Part shown: positions 51,759 to 59,984 of the stretch, piece after piece
How the letters are laid out: each line of letters opens with the position of its first letter
Numbering within the stretch: position 1 is the first letter of the stretch
Source of the DNA: Allobosea sp.
GTDB taxonomy: Bacteria > Pseudomonadota > Alphaproteobacteria > Rhizobiales > Kaistiaceae
DNA length: 64,000 nucleotides
Direction of reading: 5' to 3'
Assembly: GCA_017307955.1 (NCBI GenBank)
Contig: JAFKFV010000012.1
Location: forward strand, 124,001 to 188,000
Position numbers and translations under genes: made by a program
The notes under the pieces: model-generated
Database searches by the model: none
The model's input: only the letters and a program-made list of their open reading frames with translations
Told to the model about the DNA's origin: nothing

Positions 51759-52673
51759 ATGTTCCAGGCCCCCGTCCTTCCCCAAGGCACTCCCACCTCC
51801 TCCCCGATGCTGCCGTCATCCTTCGCCGCGAGACCCGCGAGCCGGGCAGGCGCGGTGCCGGGCTTCGTCGTCGGCCTCATCCTAGGAGAAGCCGGGGTCG
51901 CCATCTCCTTCCCGGCGGTCGGGACCGGCGCGCCCGGCGCCGGCGTCGCGCTGGTGGAGCGGGTCGAAACCCTTCTCCCCGCTTCGCTCGACATCTTCAC
52001 CGTGCATTCTGCCAGTCTCGAGCTCGGCGGCTTTTTCGGGCGGCTCCGGGCCGAGCGTCTCCATGCCGGCTTCATGATCCTCGACCTTCGCTGCGGCGAC
52101 GAGGCCGGCCTCGCCCCGCTGGCCGCGGCGCTGATTGCCGCGCTGCCCGAGGACATGGCCGGCGCCGTGCTCTATGCCGATGCGATCGGCGCCATCATCG
52201 CGGCTCGCGAGGCGAAGGAAGCGCGCGGCGGCGCGTCCGGCCGGCGCCGATCCTGCGGCATGCTGCCGAAATGGCGGCTGAAGCGGGTCATGGACTATAT
52301 CGACGCTCATCTCGACGAGCCGATCACGCTCGCCGATCTCGGTGCCGCCGCCAAGCTGACGCGGATGCATTTCGCGGCGCAGTTCCGTGCGACCACCGGG
52401 TTGCGCCCGCATGAATATCTCCTGCGCCAGCGCATCGAGCGGGCGAAGACGCTGCTTCTCGACGACGATCTGGCGATCGTCGAGGTCGCCCTCGCCGTCG
52501 GCTTCCAGACGCAGGCGCATTTCACCACCATCTTCGGCCGCTTCGTCGGCGAAACGCCCTATCAGTGGCGCCGCGCCCGCGCCGCCGAGCGGAAGTCCGC
52601 GGCGACGCGCTCGGCCTTCGCCCGCGTCGGCCGCAACCGCCCGTCAGCTGGCGTCCCGCTCGGCATGGCGTGA
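51759..52673 (+). CDS. AraC-family regulator, unusual N-terminal domain
   Basis: A 304-residue protein. The AraC DNA-binding domain (about 180-280) is clear, with helix-turn-helix motifs ITLADLGAAAKLTRMHFAAQ and IVEVALAVGFQTQAHFTTIF. The first 160 residues are Ala/Gly-rich (such as VVGLILGEAGVAISFPAVG) and do not look like a cupin. After the domain is an Arg/Ala-rich tail of 25 residues. It lies downstream of a perfect TACC-TT-GGTA palindrome and may be a member or controller of that regulon. Ligand unknown. Confidence 0.83.
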   Translation: MFQAPVLPQGTPTSSPMLPSSFAARPASRAGAVPGFVVGLILGEAGVAISFPAVGTGAPGAGVALVERVETLLPASLDIFTVHSASLELGGFFGRLRAERLHAGFMILDLRCGDEAGLAPLAAALIAALPEDMAGAVLYADAIGAIIAAREAKEARGGASGRRRSCGMLPKWRLKRVMDYIDAHLDEPITLADLGAAAKLTRMHFAAQFRATTGLRPHEYLLRQRIERAKTLLLDDDLAIVEVALAVGFQTQAHFTTIFGRFVGETPYQWRRARAAERKSAATRSAFARVGRNRPSAGVPLGMA

Positions 52674-52767
52674 GGCTGCCCGCCATCAGCTGATGATGCT
52701 CATCGACGATACGGCCGCGCACGGAGACCTGCGCGGCCGCATCTGCTTAGCAATGAAATCGCAGTTT

Positions 52768-52781
52768 AATACCTGGGTATA
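52768..52781. promoter_or_regulatory. AATAC-CTGG-GTATA motif before a small exported protein gene
   Basis: The inner palindrome ATACC-TG-GGTAT (52769-52780) fits the same 5-4-5 pattern as the sites at 47690 and 51569. It is 136 bases upstream of the ATG at 52917 and 95 bases after the AraC stop. Confidence 0.5.
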
Positions 52782-52916
52782 GCGGCGACGTCAAAGCATA
52801 TGTCCCGGATGACCGGCCGAATAATTATGAATAATGGCGAATTGGGCGATGTTTCTTCTGTCGACGACGCGCCGCGCGTCGATCAGGAACTTGGATCAAA
52901 GCAAAGGAATCGCATC

Positions 52917-53189
52917 ATGAAGCAGGTTATCCTCATCGCCATGGCCGCGGTCATGGGAAGCGTCGTCGCCGCCATCGCCGCGCAGCAGACCGATGGCGTG
53001 GTCAGGTCGGTCAATGTCCAGGACGGTACGCTCGAGCTGCAGTCGGGCGAGAATTTCACCTTCAGGAACGGCACCGTGCTCTACGGCCTCGCCCCCGGCG
53101 ATCGCGTCGGCGTCGCCCATGAGGGCACGATCGGCCTCGGCGCCTACAATCCGCACCCGGCGACCCAGGACGACATCGACATCGAGTGA
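52917..53189 (+). CDS. Small exported protein, DUF1344-like
   Basis: A 90-residue protein with a signal peptide (MKQVILIAMAAVMGSVVAAI) and a short beta-rich mature part (TDGVVRSVNVQDGTLELQSG, then LYGLAPGDRVGVAHEG). The start at 52917 follows AAAGGA; the frame is open to 52800 but the extra part is not family-like. The pattern of VxSVN, TLEL and GDRV resembles small periplasmic DUF1344/OB-like proteins common in rhizobia, whose role is not known. It is preceded by an AATAC-N4-GTATA motif and ends at a strong bidirectional terminator. Confidence 0.75.
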   Translation: MKQVILIAMAAVMGSVVAAIAAQQTDGVVRSVNVQDGTLELQSGENFTFRNGTVLYGLAPGDRVGVAHEGTIGLGAYNPHPATQDDIDIE

Positions 53190-53200
53190 TGCGCAGCCGA

Positions 53201-53245
53201 GGTTCCGGTGGACGCGCGGCGCCCCTCCGCGCTGCCACCGGAACC
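53201..53245. terminator. Strong bidirectional terminator hairpin
   Basis: A perfect 11-bp stem, GGTTCCGGTGG (53201-53211) and CCACCGGAACC (53235-53245), encloses a second CG-rich stem. It lies between the small exported protein gene and the convergent antiporter gene and fits termination from both sides. Confidence 0.7.
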
Positions 53246-53354
53246 CACGGCCTTCTCGCCAGCCCCGGATCCGCCGGCCGCTCCCGCGGTCGTCCGGTCC
53301 GGGGCTTGCTGCATTGAGGGGTCGGCGCGACCGCAGGCGGGCGGTACCGGCGCC

Positions 53355-55007
53355 TCAGATGGCCAGCGTGGCTTCCTGGCTGTCGAGTTCGCGCAGCAGC
53401 AGCCGCGCCGTCTCGTCGTCGATCAGGTGCTCGGTCACCATGGCCGTGACTTCGGCCCGCTCGGCATGGAGCGCAGCGACTCTCAGATGATGCTCCGCGG
53501 CTTCTCGCCGGATCCCGGTGTCGGCCGGGGCACCGAGGCGCTCGAGCCGCGCGCGGTAGGACGAGAGGATAGCCCCGGATGCCTCGTCCCACTGGGCCTC
53601 GTCGCGTGCTGCCGCCTCCCGGTTCTGGCTGTCCTGGCTTGTCTCGCCTTTGCGCTCCCGGTTGGCGCGTTCCACGGCGGCCATGGCTGCTTGCGCCGTG
53701 CGAAGTCGCGCCTGGCGGAGCGTCCCGTCGTCGCCTTCTGCCGAGGCCGCGGCGATCAGACCGGCGATGATCGGCAGGGCGATATTGGCGACGACCAGCG
53801 ATGTCAGGATGACGCCGGCCGCCGCCGCGATCACGAGGTTCCGCGACGGAAAATCGGCGCCGTCGGGCAGGACGATGGGCAGCGCGAGCGCGGCCGCGAG
53901 CGTCACGGCACCGCGCACGCCGGAAAAGGTCATGGCGAGGATCGTCAGCAGGCGGGCCCGCGCGCAGGCGCCCCGCGGCTGTCGGCGGTCGTGCCACAGC
54001 GTCATGATCGCCACGTATCCGAAGCGGATGAGCGTCAGTGCCGCCCAGGCGACGAGCGTGACGAGGGCAAGGCCCCAAGGACCTGCAACTCCGTCTGCCG
54101 GCAACTCGGCGGCGGCGCGCGCGAGGATGCGCGGCAGCTGCTCGCCAAGCAGCACGAAGATGACGCCGTTCAGCGCGAATTCGAGCGTCTCCCAGATCGC
54201 CGTCCGCCTGAGGCGCGTCACGGGGAGGGCGATGCCCGAGAGTTCCCAGCGCCCCATCACCATGCCCGCCGCGACAGGCGCCAGAATCCCCGAGGCGCCG
54301 AGCGCGACGGCGGCGTGGTAGGCCGCGTAGGGGAGCAGCAGGCTGATGAGGATCTGCGTGGCGGGGGTTTCACCGAGCCGGGCCGACACTGCGTTCTTGA
54401 GGCCGAGAAGGCCCATGCCGACACCGACGCCGATCGCGAGCCCGCCGCCGCCCACCCAAGCGAGCTGGACCAGAAGCGCCGCTCCGGCCGGGGCCGCGTC
54501 GGAGCCGAGCAGCAACACGAAGTGAAGGCAGATGAGGGCCGAGGCGTCGTTGAGCAGCGCTTCGCCCTCGACGATGCGGAGGACCCGCCGCGAGAGCGGG
54601 ACGCCGCGCAGCAGCGCGATGCCGGCAATCGCATCGGTGGGCGAGAGCACGGCCACCAGCGCCAGCGCCGCGACGAGCGGCAGCGCCGGCATCAGGGCGG
54701 CGAGCGCCGGTCCGACGACAAGCACGGTCAAGAGGACGAGACCGATGGCCAACGCGGCGATCGGTCCCGCGCGCTGCAGCAGCTCGCGGCCGGAAAACCG
54801 CCAACCGTCCAGGAAGAGGAGGGGCGGCAGGAAGAGGACGAAAAACAGCTCGGGGTCGATGCGCACGGCATCGACCCCGAGGCGGCCCATCGCGGCGCCG
54901 AGCGCGATCTGGATGAGCGGCGTCGCCACCAGAGGCAGGAGCCGGCCGAGCCAATTGCTCACCACGACGGCGACGATGAGCACGAGCACGAGATCGAGCG
55001 TCGCCAT
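53355..55007 (-). CDS. Na+/H+ antiporter, CPA1 family (NhaP/YjcE-like)
   Basis: A 550-residue membrane protein with about 12 helices (1-400) and a soluble C-terminal tail of 140 residues rich in Ala, Arg and Glu. Family landmarks are LFFVLFLPPLLFLDGWRFS, the ion-binding region AVLSPTDAIAGIAL, EGEALLNDASAL, and SGVRGAVTLAAALALP, all typical CPA1 motifs. It exchanges cytoplasmic Na+ (or K+) for protons and serves pH and salt homeostasis. It lies 33 bases after the formate dehydrogenase gene on the same strand and could share its transcript, which would fit an acid- or formate-stress unit. Confidence 0.9.
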   Translation of the reverse strand: MATLDLVLVLIVAVVVSNWLGRLLPLVATPLIQIALGAAMGRLGVDAVRIDPELFFVLFLPPLLFLDGWRFSGRELLQRAGPIAALAIGLVLLTVLVVGPALAALMPALPLVAALALVAVLSPTDAIAGIALLRGVPLSRRVLRIVEGEALLNDASALICLHFVLLLGSDAAPAGAALLVQLAWVGGGGLAIGVGVGMGLLGLKNAVSARLGETPATQILISLLLPYAAYHAAVALGASGILAPVAAGMVMGRWELSGIALPVTRLRRTAIWETLEFALNGVIFVLLGEQLPRILARAAAELPADGVAGPWGLALVTLVAWAALTLIRFGYVAIMTLWHDRRQPRGACARARLLTILAMTFSGVRGAVTLAAALALPIVLPDGADFPSRNLVIAAAAGVILTSLVVANIALPIIAGLIAAASAEGDDGTLRQARLRTAQAAMAAVERANRERKGETSQDSQNREAAARDEAQWDEASGAILSSYRARLERLGAPADTGIRREAAEHHLRVAALHAERAEVTAMVTEHLIDDETARLLLRELDSQEATLAI

Positions 55008-55040
55008 GGTGTGGCCGGCTGCTCGGCGGGGGCCGCTGCT

Positions 55041-56201
55041 TCAGGTCAACTGGTAGGAGCGCGCTCCGGTGCCCGCGAGCTGGCCGCCATCGACGATGAG
55101 ATATTCGGGACGGATCGGGCGGCCGTCGAAGAAGCATTCGAGGATTTCGAGCGTACCAGCCGCATAGCGGGCCTGGGCCGAGAGCGAGCTACCCGACATA
55201 TGAGGCGTCATGCCGTTGTGCGGCATGGTACGCCAGGGATGGTCCACGGGCGCGGGCTGCGGGAACCAGACATCGCCCGCGTAGCCGGCGAGCTTGCCGC
55301 TGGCGAGCGCCCGCGCCACGGCATCGCGGTCGCAGAGCTTGCCGCGGGCGGTGTTGATCAGATAGCTGCCGCGCTTGACATGCTCGAACATGCGGTCGTC
55401 GAACATGTTCTCGGTCGAAGGATAGAGCGGCGTCTGCAGGTTGATGACGTCGCAGGCCGCGACCAGCTCTTCCGGCGTCGCGTGGAAGGTCAGCCCGAGC
55501 TCCTGCTCGACCGCCTCGGGGAGCCGATGCTGGTCCATATAGTGCAGCTTGACGTCGAAGGGCTTCAGCCGTTTCAGGACCGCGAGGCCAATGCGGCCGG
55601 CGGCGATCGTGCCGAAATGCATGCCTTCGAGATCATAGCTGCGGCTGACGCAGTCGGCGATGTTCCAGCCGCCATTCATGGCGATCTGGTGCGCCGGCAG
55701 GTAGTTACGAACCAGCGACAGCACCATCATCACGACATGCTCGGCGACGGAGATGCTGTTCGAATAGGTCTCCTCGGCGACCGTGATGCCGTGCGCGGCG
55801 GCGGCCTTCAGGTCGACATGGTCGGAGCCGATGCCGGCCGTCACCGCCAGCTTCAGCTTCTTCGCCTTCGCGATCCGCTCTGCCGTGAGATAGGCCGGCC
55901 AGAAGGGCTGCGAGATGACGATGTCGGCGTCGGCGAGATGCCGGTCGAACGTGGAATCCGCGCCATCCTTGTCGCTGGTCACCACGAGTTCGTGGCCGTT
56001 CGCCTCGAGATAAGGGCGAAGGCCGAGTTCGCCCGAGACGCAGCCGACCAGTTCGCCCGGCTTGAAGCCGAGCGGCGACTTTGGCGCCGGCGTCGTCTGC
56101 CCGCCGGGATAGGCGGCGATGGTGGGGATCGTGTCGCGGGCATAGGCCGGCGGATAGCCCGTCACCGGGTCGGGATAGAGAACGCAGAGAACCTTGGCCA
56201 T
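55041..56201 (-). CDS. fdh: NAD-dependent formate dehydrogenase (D-2-hydroxyacid dehydrogenase fold)
   Basis: A 386-residue soluble, metal-free enzyme very similar to the Pseudomonas/methylotroph FDH. Recognisable stretches are MAKVLCVLYPDPVTGYPPAY, SQPFWPAYLTAERIAKAKKL, TAGIGSDHVDL, the NAD-binding segment GTIAAGRIGLAVLKRL, NTARGKLCDRDAVARAL and DVWFPQPAPVDHPW, plus the catalytic His in MTPHMSG. It oxidises formate to CO2 with production of NADH. The oxalate decarboxylase gene is 270 bases upstream on the same strand, giving a two-step oxalate to CO2 route. The C-terminus ends RSYQLT, shorter than in the well-known Pseudomonas enzyme. Confidence 0.95.
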   Translation of the reverse strand: MAKVLCVLYPDPVTGYPPAYARDTIPTIAAYPGGQTTPAPKSPLGFKPGELVGCVSGELGLRPYLEANGHELVVTSDKDGADSTFDRHLADADIVISQPFWPAYLTAERIAKAKKLKLAVTAGIGSDHVDLKAAAAHGITVAEETYSNSISVAEHVVMMVLSLVRNYLPAHQIAMNGGWNIADCVSRSYDLEGMHFGTIAAGRIGLAVLKRLKPFDVKLHYMDQHRLPEAVEQELGLTFHATPEELVAACDVINLQTPLYPSTENMFDDRMFEHVKRGSYLINTARGKLCDRDAVARALASGKLAGYAGDVWFPQPAPVDHPWRTMPHNGMTPHMSGSSLSAQARYAAGTLEILECFFDGRPIRPEYLIVDGGQLAGTGARSYQLT

Positions 56202-56230
56202 GGCGGTATTCCTTTCGGGAGCAAAAGGGG

Positions 56231-56361
56231 GCGCCCAGGATGCGGGGGGAGGAAGGGAGCCGTCGTCGCGGGAAGCCGGCGAAGGGGGCGTGGCTTCGCC
56301 GGTGCTGGCGCCGGGGAGGACGAGGCCAGAGAACGCGGACGACTTCAGGCATCCTGGGCGC
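56231..56361. repeat. 13-bp inverted repeat spanning the fdh upstream region
   Basis: GCGCCCAGGATGC at 56231-56243 is exactly inverted as GCATCCTGGGCGC at 56349-56361, with 105 bases between. It lies between the oxalate decarboxylase stop and the fdh start. The interior has no gene. It may be a long-range RNA structure, paired operators or the ends of a small element. Confidence 0.6.
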
Positions 56362-56471
56362 GTGGGAAGTCTTTCAAGGATCGGGGCCGGGCGTCTTTCC
56401 GGATCGCGGCGTCGTTTCCCGATCGCACGCTGAAACGGGAACTCGGCCCGAACCCGCGGGGCGGTGCCCCG

Positions 56472-57605
56472 TCAGCCCTTGACGACGGGCTGGCGCGTGG
56501 TGCGCAGCGAGGCGAGGAGCGGATCGCCGACATCGAGGTGCCCCTCGACGAGATGCTTCGGCGTCAGCGCCAGCCAGTTATTGAGCGAGACGTCCTTGTA
56601 TTCGCCAGTATGGAAGACATTCAGGACCCGCATCGGCTCGTCGCCGGTATTCTCGATGTAGTGGGCGAGAGTCTTCGGGACATAGCCGACATCGCCGGCG
56701 ACGAAGTCGAAGGTGCGGGCATTGGCGACTGCGTCGAACACCGTCATGCGCGCCTTGCCGGTAACGTAGTACTGGATCTCGTCCGCGTCGGGATGCCAGT
56801 GGATCTCGCGCATGCCGCCCGGCTCGAGATCGATGAAGAGCGCGGCGAGATTGGTGACGCCGAAGGTCTTCTGGTCGATCACCTTGGTCGCTCCGCCCGG
56901 GAAGGGCGTCGGTGCAACCTCGGAGGCGCGGAAGACATATTTGTCGGTGAAGGTGACGGCGCCGAGCGCCTTGCGCACCTCGTCGATCGGCGGCGGCACC
57001 GGCTGGCGGAAGATGTACTTCTCATGCGCCGGGGTGCCGTCGAAGGCCTCTTCCGGCACGCCGAAATTCTTGGCCAGCACCTCACGCGGGGTATGGGCGA
57101 AGAGCTCGGTCACGAGCAGCGTCTGGTTCTCTGAGAAGTTGCCGTCGTTGAAGACGAGGACGAATTCCGTGCCCTCCTCGAGGCCCTGGATCGCATGCGG
57201 GAAGCCGGCGGGCGCGAGCCACAGATCACCGGGCCCGAGATCCTCGACGAGCGTCTGGCGCTGGTCGTCGACGAGATAGAAGCGCACGCGGCCCTTGAGG
57301 ACATAGGCCCACTCGGCCTCCTTGTGCCAGTGAAGCTCGCGCACCACGCCGGCCGGCAGGCGCATGTTCACCATCGCCAGTTCCTTGAGCGTGCCGAGCT
57401 CGCGCTGCGTCACCTCGCGGGCCCAGCCGCCATCCTCGAGGCGGTTATGCGCCATGGCGAAGGGGAATTTGAGGTTCGGGATGCCGCCATGGTCAGAGAG
57501 CGGCGGGATCAGGATGTCCGGGTTCTGCGCCTCGACCTCGGGGTTGCGCGGCCCGACAATGTCCGCGCCCAGGGTGCCGACGATGGGTTGCTTCAGAATA
57601 GTCAT
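56472..57605 (-). CDS. oxdC: Oxalate decarboxylase (bicupin, Mn-dependent)
   Basis: A 377-residue soluble bicupin. The ATG at 57605 (MTILKQPIVGTLG) is preferred to a TTG two codons earlier. Each cupin has a complete manganese site: His92, His94, Glu98 and His137 in the first (RELHWHKEAEW, GFPHAIQ), and His269, His271, Glu276 and His315 in the second (REIHWHPDADEI, LAHYIEN). The active-site lid at 158-162 is SENQT; the lid Glu is what distinguishes the decarboxylase (SENST in Bacillus OxdC) from oxalate oxidase activity. It converts oxalate and a proton to formate and CO2, which raises pH. Formate is then the substrate of the FDH encoded next. Confidence 0.9.
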   Translation of the reverse strand: MTILKQPIVGTLGADIVGPRNPEVEAQNPDILIPPLSDHGGIPNLKFPFAMAHNRLEDGGWAREVTQRELGTLKELAMVNMRLPAGVVRELHWHKEAEWAYVLKGRVRFYLVDDQRQTLVEDLGPGDLWLAPAGFPHAIQGLEEGTEFVLVFNDGNFSENQTLLVTELFAHTPREVLAKNFGVPEEAFDGTPAHEKYIFRQPVPPPIDEVRKALGAVTFTDKYVFRASEVAPTPFPGGATKVIDQKTFGVTNLAALFIDLEPGGMREIHWHPDADEIQYYVTGKARMTVFDAVANARTFDFVAGDVGYVPKTLAHYIENTGDEPMRVLNVFHTGEYKDVSLNNWLALTPKHLVEGHLDVGDPLLASLRTTRQPVVKG

Positions 57606-58008
57606 CGCCAAATCTCGCCTATGTCATGAAATGAAGGGGCAAAGCAGATCGTCCGCTGCGAAAAGCAAATCTGGCTTTCAATTCGGATGATTGCTCCGTT
57701 TGCCCGATCAAGTTAGGCTCGACCGACAGTCGTGCTCCAGTGAACCGCCATATGGGCGATGTTATACAGTGGTATGGCGCCGATCCGGATGGCGGACTGT
57801 GAGGCGAACCTCCGTATGATGGCGCGACCCCGACCAGGGTGAGACCGTCGGCGAGGCACACCGCCATCCGCGCGCGAGCGCAACGCGTCCCGTCCTCCCA
57901 TCGCTGTCGATGCTGTTCCCGGGCGGAGCCCTTCCGCGGGTGGCAGCGGTGGCCCGAGCCGGGCGCTCCTCCCGCGTCCTCCCCCTCTCCAGAAGCACCG
58001 TGACCCCG
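57606..58008. promoter_or_regulatory. Divergent control region of oxdC and the DUF1275 gene, two TAC-type motifs
   Basis: No gene is supported in these 403 bases. TATAC-AGTG-GTATG at 57763-57776 and CGAAC-CTCC-GTATG at 57805-57818 match the 5-4-5 palindrome found at 47690, 51569 and 62050; the second is a half-degenerate copy. They lie about 160-210 bases from the oxdC start and 190-245 bases from the DUF1275 start. The stretch from 57640 to 57760 is visibly richer in A and T, consistent with a promoter. Confidence 0.5.
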
Positions 58009-58740
58009 ATGAACGCCAACACTTCCCTTCCGAGCCCGGCCGCTGCCGGGGCCGCAACAGCCGAGGCGGCCACCCGGCCGCCGTCCTCGCCCGCCACCCC
58101 ATCGGAAGCGCGCTGGCCCTTCGCCTTCGCCCTCATGCTGACGGGCCTCGCGGGGTTTCTCGACGCCGCCGCCTTCGTCCGGTTCAACCACCTCTATGTC
58201 TCGTTCATGAGCGGCAACAGCACGCATCTCGGCATATCGATCGCCGATCTTGCCGTGCCCGACCTCGTCGCCGTTCTCGGCGTGATCGCGGCCTTTGTCG
58301 CCGGCGCCGCCGTCGGCACCGCCGTCGCCGATCATGTGGGGGAGAGGTTTATCGGCCGCGTGCTCGCGCTCGAGGCCGCGCTCTTCGTCGCCGCGATCCT
58401 CGCCTCGCTGATCGGGCTCTCGCTGCCCTGCGTGATGATCGTCGCGCTGACGATGGGGATCCAGAACGTCCTGCATCAGGCGGTCGGCGGCGTCGATGTC
58501 GGCAAGGGCTTCGTCACCGGCATGCTGTTCCGCTTCGGCCAGTCGATCGCGCGCATGGCGGAGGCGGGGCTCACCTGGAGCAGCGCCTCGACCTCGCTCC
58601 TGAACTGGCTCGCCTTTGTCGGCGGCGCAGCGCTCGGCACCGTCGCCATCGGAGCGCTGGATTTCACAATCTGCCTCGCGCTCGCATTGGCGCTGGTGAT
58701 GGCGATGCTGGTCGTGATCCCGCTGCGTAATTCCTGCTGA
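58009..58740 (+). CDS. DUF1275 (YoaK-like) membrane protein
   Basis: A 243-residue protein from the ATG at 58009; a GTG three codons upstream is possible. After a polar Ala/Pro-rich tail of about 35 residues there are six helices. Family features are LTGLAGFLDAAAFVRFNHLYVSFMSGN near the start and a MGIQNVLHQAVGGVDVGKGFVTG segment with TG and Asn residues. DUF1275 proteins are inner-membrane proteins of unknown biochemical role. It shares an upstream region with the divergent oxalate decarboxylase gene. Confidence 0.85.
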   Translation: MNANTSLPSPAAAGAATAEAATRPPSSPATPSEARWPFAFALMLTGLAGFLDAAAFVRFNHLYVSFMSGNSTHLGISIADLAVPDLVAVLGVIAAFVAGAAVGTAVADHVGERFIGRVLALEAALFVAAILASLIGLSLPCVMIVALTMGIQNVLHQAVGGVDVGKGFVTGMLFRFGQSIARMAEAGLTWSSASTSLLNWLAFVGGAALGTVAIGALDFTICLALALALVMAMLVVIPLRNSC

Positions 58741-58743
58741 CCG

Positions 58744-58802
58744 ACACCAAGAACACCCCGGCCCGAGGCGTCTGCTTCAGGTCGGGGCGTTTTCTCTTGG
58801 TG
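58744..58802. terminator. Bidirectional terminator between DUF1275 and efflux genes
   Basis: CACCAAGA near 58745 pairs with TCTTGGTG near 58795, and ACCCCG pairs with CGGGGCGT inside. The stem ends in a TTTTCTCTT run on the plus strand and an A-rich run on the other, consistent with termination of both convergent transcripts. Confidence 0.6.
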
Positions 58803-58817
58803 GCTGGGCCCAATTGA

Positions 58818-59762
58818 TCAGGGCGCCGGCGCATCGGGCAGGATCGAGACTGTCGCCGTCAGCCCCGCCACCAGCACCACCGCGGGCGGAACCGCGTCGA
58901 GGACCACGCGGACGGGGACGCGCTGTGCGAGGCGCACCCAGGTGAATACCGGATTGACCGTGGCGAGGCCGGTGCCGTCAGGCTCGGCATTGGCGACGGC
59001 AATGCCGCGGCCGATGCCGACGACATGGCCGGTGAGCGGCTGGGGATGCGCCATCAGAAAGACCCGCGCCGAGTCGCCGACCTTGATGCCGGAGAGCAGC
59101 GTCTCCTCGAAATAGCCGTCGACCCAGAAACTGTCGGCGTCGACGACCGACAAGGCGCGCTGGCCGCTGGTCGCATAGTCGCCGGGCTGGGTCAGGAGAT
59201 TGGTGACATAGCCGTTCACCGGCGCGACGATCCGCGTGCGCTCGAGGTCGAGCTTCGCCTTGTCGCGGAGCGCCGTCGCCTGCTTCAGCGTCGCAGCCGC
59301 AACCGCCGCCGAGGCCGCGAAGCTCTGCTGTTCCTCCTTGGAGACGGTGAGCGAATTGAGCTCGGCCCGCCGCTGCGCCTCGATCGTCTTGTTGTCGAGG
59401 TCGGCCCGCGCGCCGGCGACTGCCGCTTCCGCATTGGCGAGCGCGATCTGATAGTCGCTGGGGTCGATGACCATCAGGAGGTCGCCCTTGTGGACGAACT
59501 GGTCGGCCTTCACCGGAAGTTCGGTGATGCGGCCAGAGACCTCAGGCGTCACCGTCACGACATAGGCGCGCACCGTCCCGTCCCGCGTCCAGGGCGTCGT
59601 CATGTAGACCTGCCACATGCGCCAGCCGAGAATGACGGCGAAAGCGAGCGCCGCGAGCGTGACGAGGACGGCGACGAACGATCGAAGCAAGGCAAGGAGC
59701 CGGGAGGCGAGGCCGCTGCTGCGCGGTGCGGCCGGCCCGGCGGCACTGTCCGTCGAGGTCAT
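58818..59762 (-). CDS. HlyD/EmrA-type membrane fusion protein (AaeA-like)
   Basis: A 314-residue periplasmic adaptor anchored by one N-terminal helix (about 20-45). Features in order: the biotinyl-lipoyl half motif VSGRITELPVKADQFVHKGD, an alpha-helical hairpin (about 100-165, RADLDNKTIEAQRRAELN), the second lipoyl half IVAPVNGYVTNLLTQPGDY, and a beta-barrel domain. Start at 59762 overlaps the DUF1656 stop by four bases. With the FUSC protein at 59985 it forms an AaeAB-like exporter for aromatic or other weak organic acids. Confidence 0.9.
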   Translation of the reverse strand: MTSTDSAAGPAAPRSSGLASRLLALLRSFVAVLVTLAALAFAVILGWRMWQVYMTTPWTRDGTVRAYVVTVTPEVSGRITELPVKADQFVHKGDLLMVIDPSDYQIALANAEAAVAGARADLDNKTIEAQRRAELNSLTVSKEEQQSFAASAAVAAATLKQATALRDKAKLDLERTRIVAPVNGYVTNLLTQPGDYATSGQRALSVVDADSFWVDGYFEETLLSGIKVGDSARVFLMAHPQPLTGHVVGIGRGIAVANAEPDGTGLATVNPVFTWVRLAQRVPVRVVLDAVPPAVVLVAGLTATVSILPDAPAP

Positions 59763-59965
59763 GGATGCTCTCCGATGAAGATCACGATGAGTGAAAGCGC
59801 GATGACATAGAGACAGAGGTTGAAGAGGCCCGGATGCCACATGCGGCCAAGCAGCCTGATGCGCGCCGTCGCTATCGTGATCGGCGTGACGATCAGCCAG
59901 GCGGCGAGCATCATCACCACGAAGGGCGAGATGAAGACGCCGAGAACATTGACCTCGGTGAACAT
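59759..59965 (-). CDS. DUF1656 small membrane protein (AaeX-like)
   Basis: A 68-residue protein with two hydrophobic helices (VFISPFVVMMLAAWLIV and FNLCLYVIALSLIVIFIG). Size, sequence (MFTEVNVLGVFISP) and position between an FUSC protein and a HlyD protein are those of AaeX. Its biochemical role is not known. AGGAGGT precedes the ATG, and its stop is overlapped by the HlyD gene start. Confidence 0.88.
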   Translation of the reverse strand: MFTEVNVLGVFISPFVVMMLAAWLIVTPITIATARIRLLGRMWHPGLFNLCLYVIALSLIVIFIGEHP

Positions 59966-59984
59966 GGAGCGGACCTCCTCTCGT

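Noticed and set aside
53208..57134. 1308-codon open frame on the plus strand
   Set aside because: It is antisense to the antiporter, formate dehydrogenase and oxalate decarboxylase genes, is rich in Arg/Glu/His repeats with no domain, and arises from the GC bias of the real genes.
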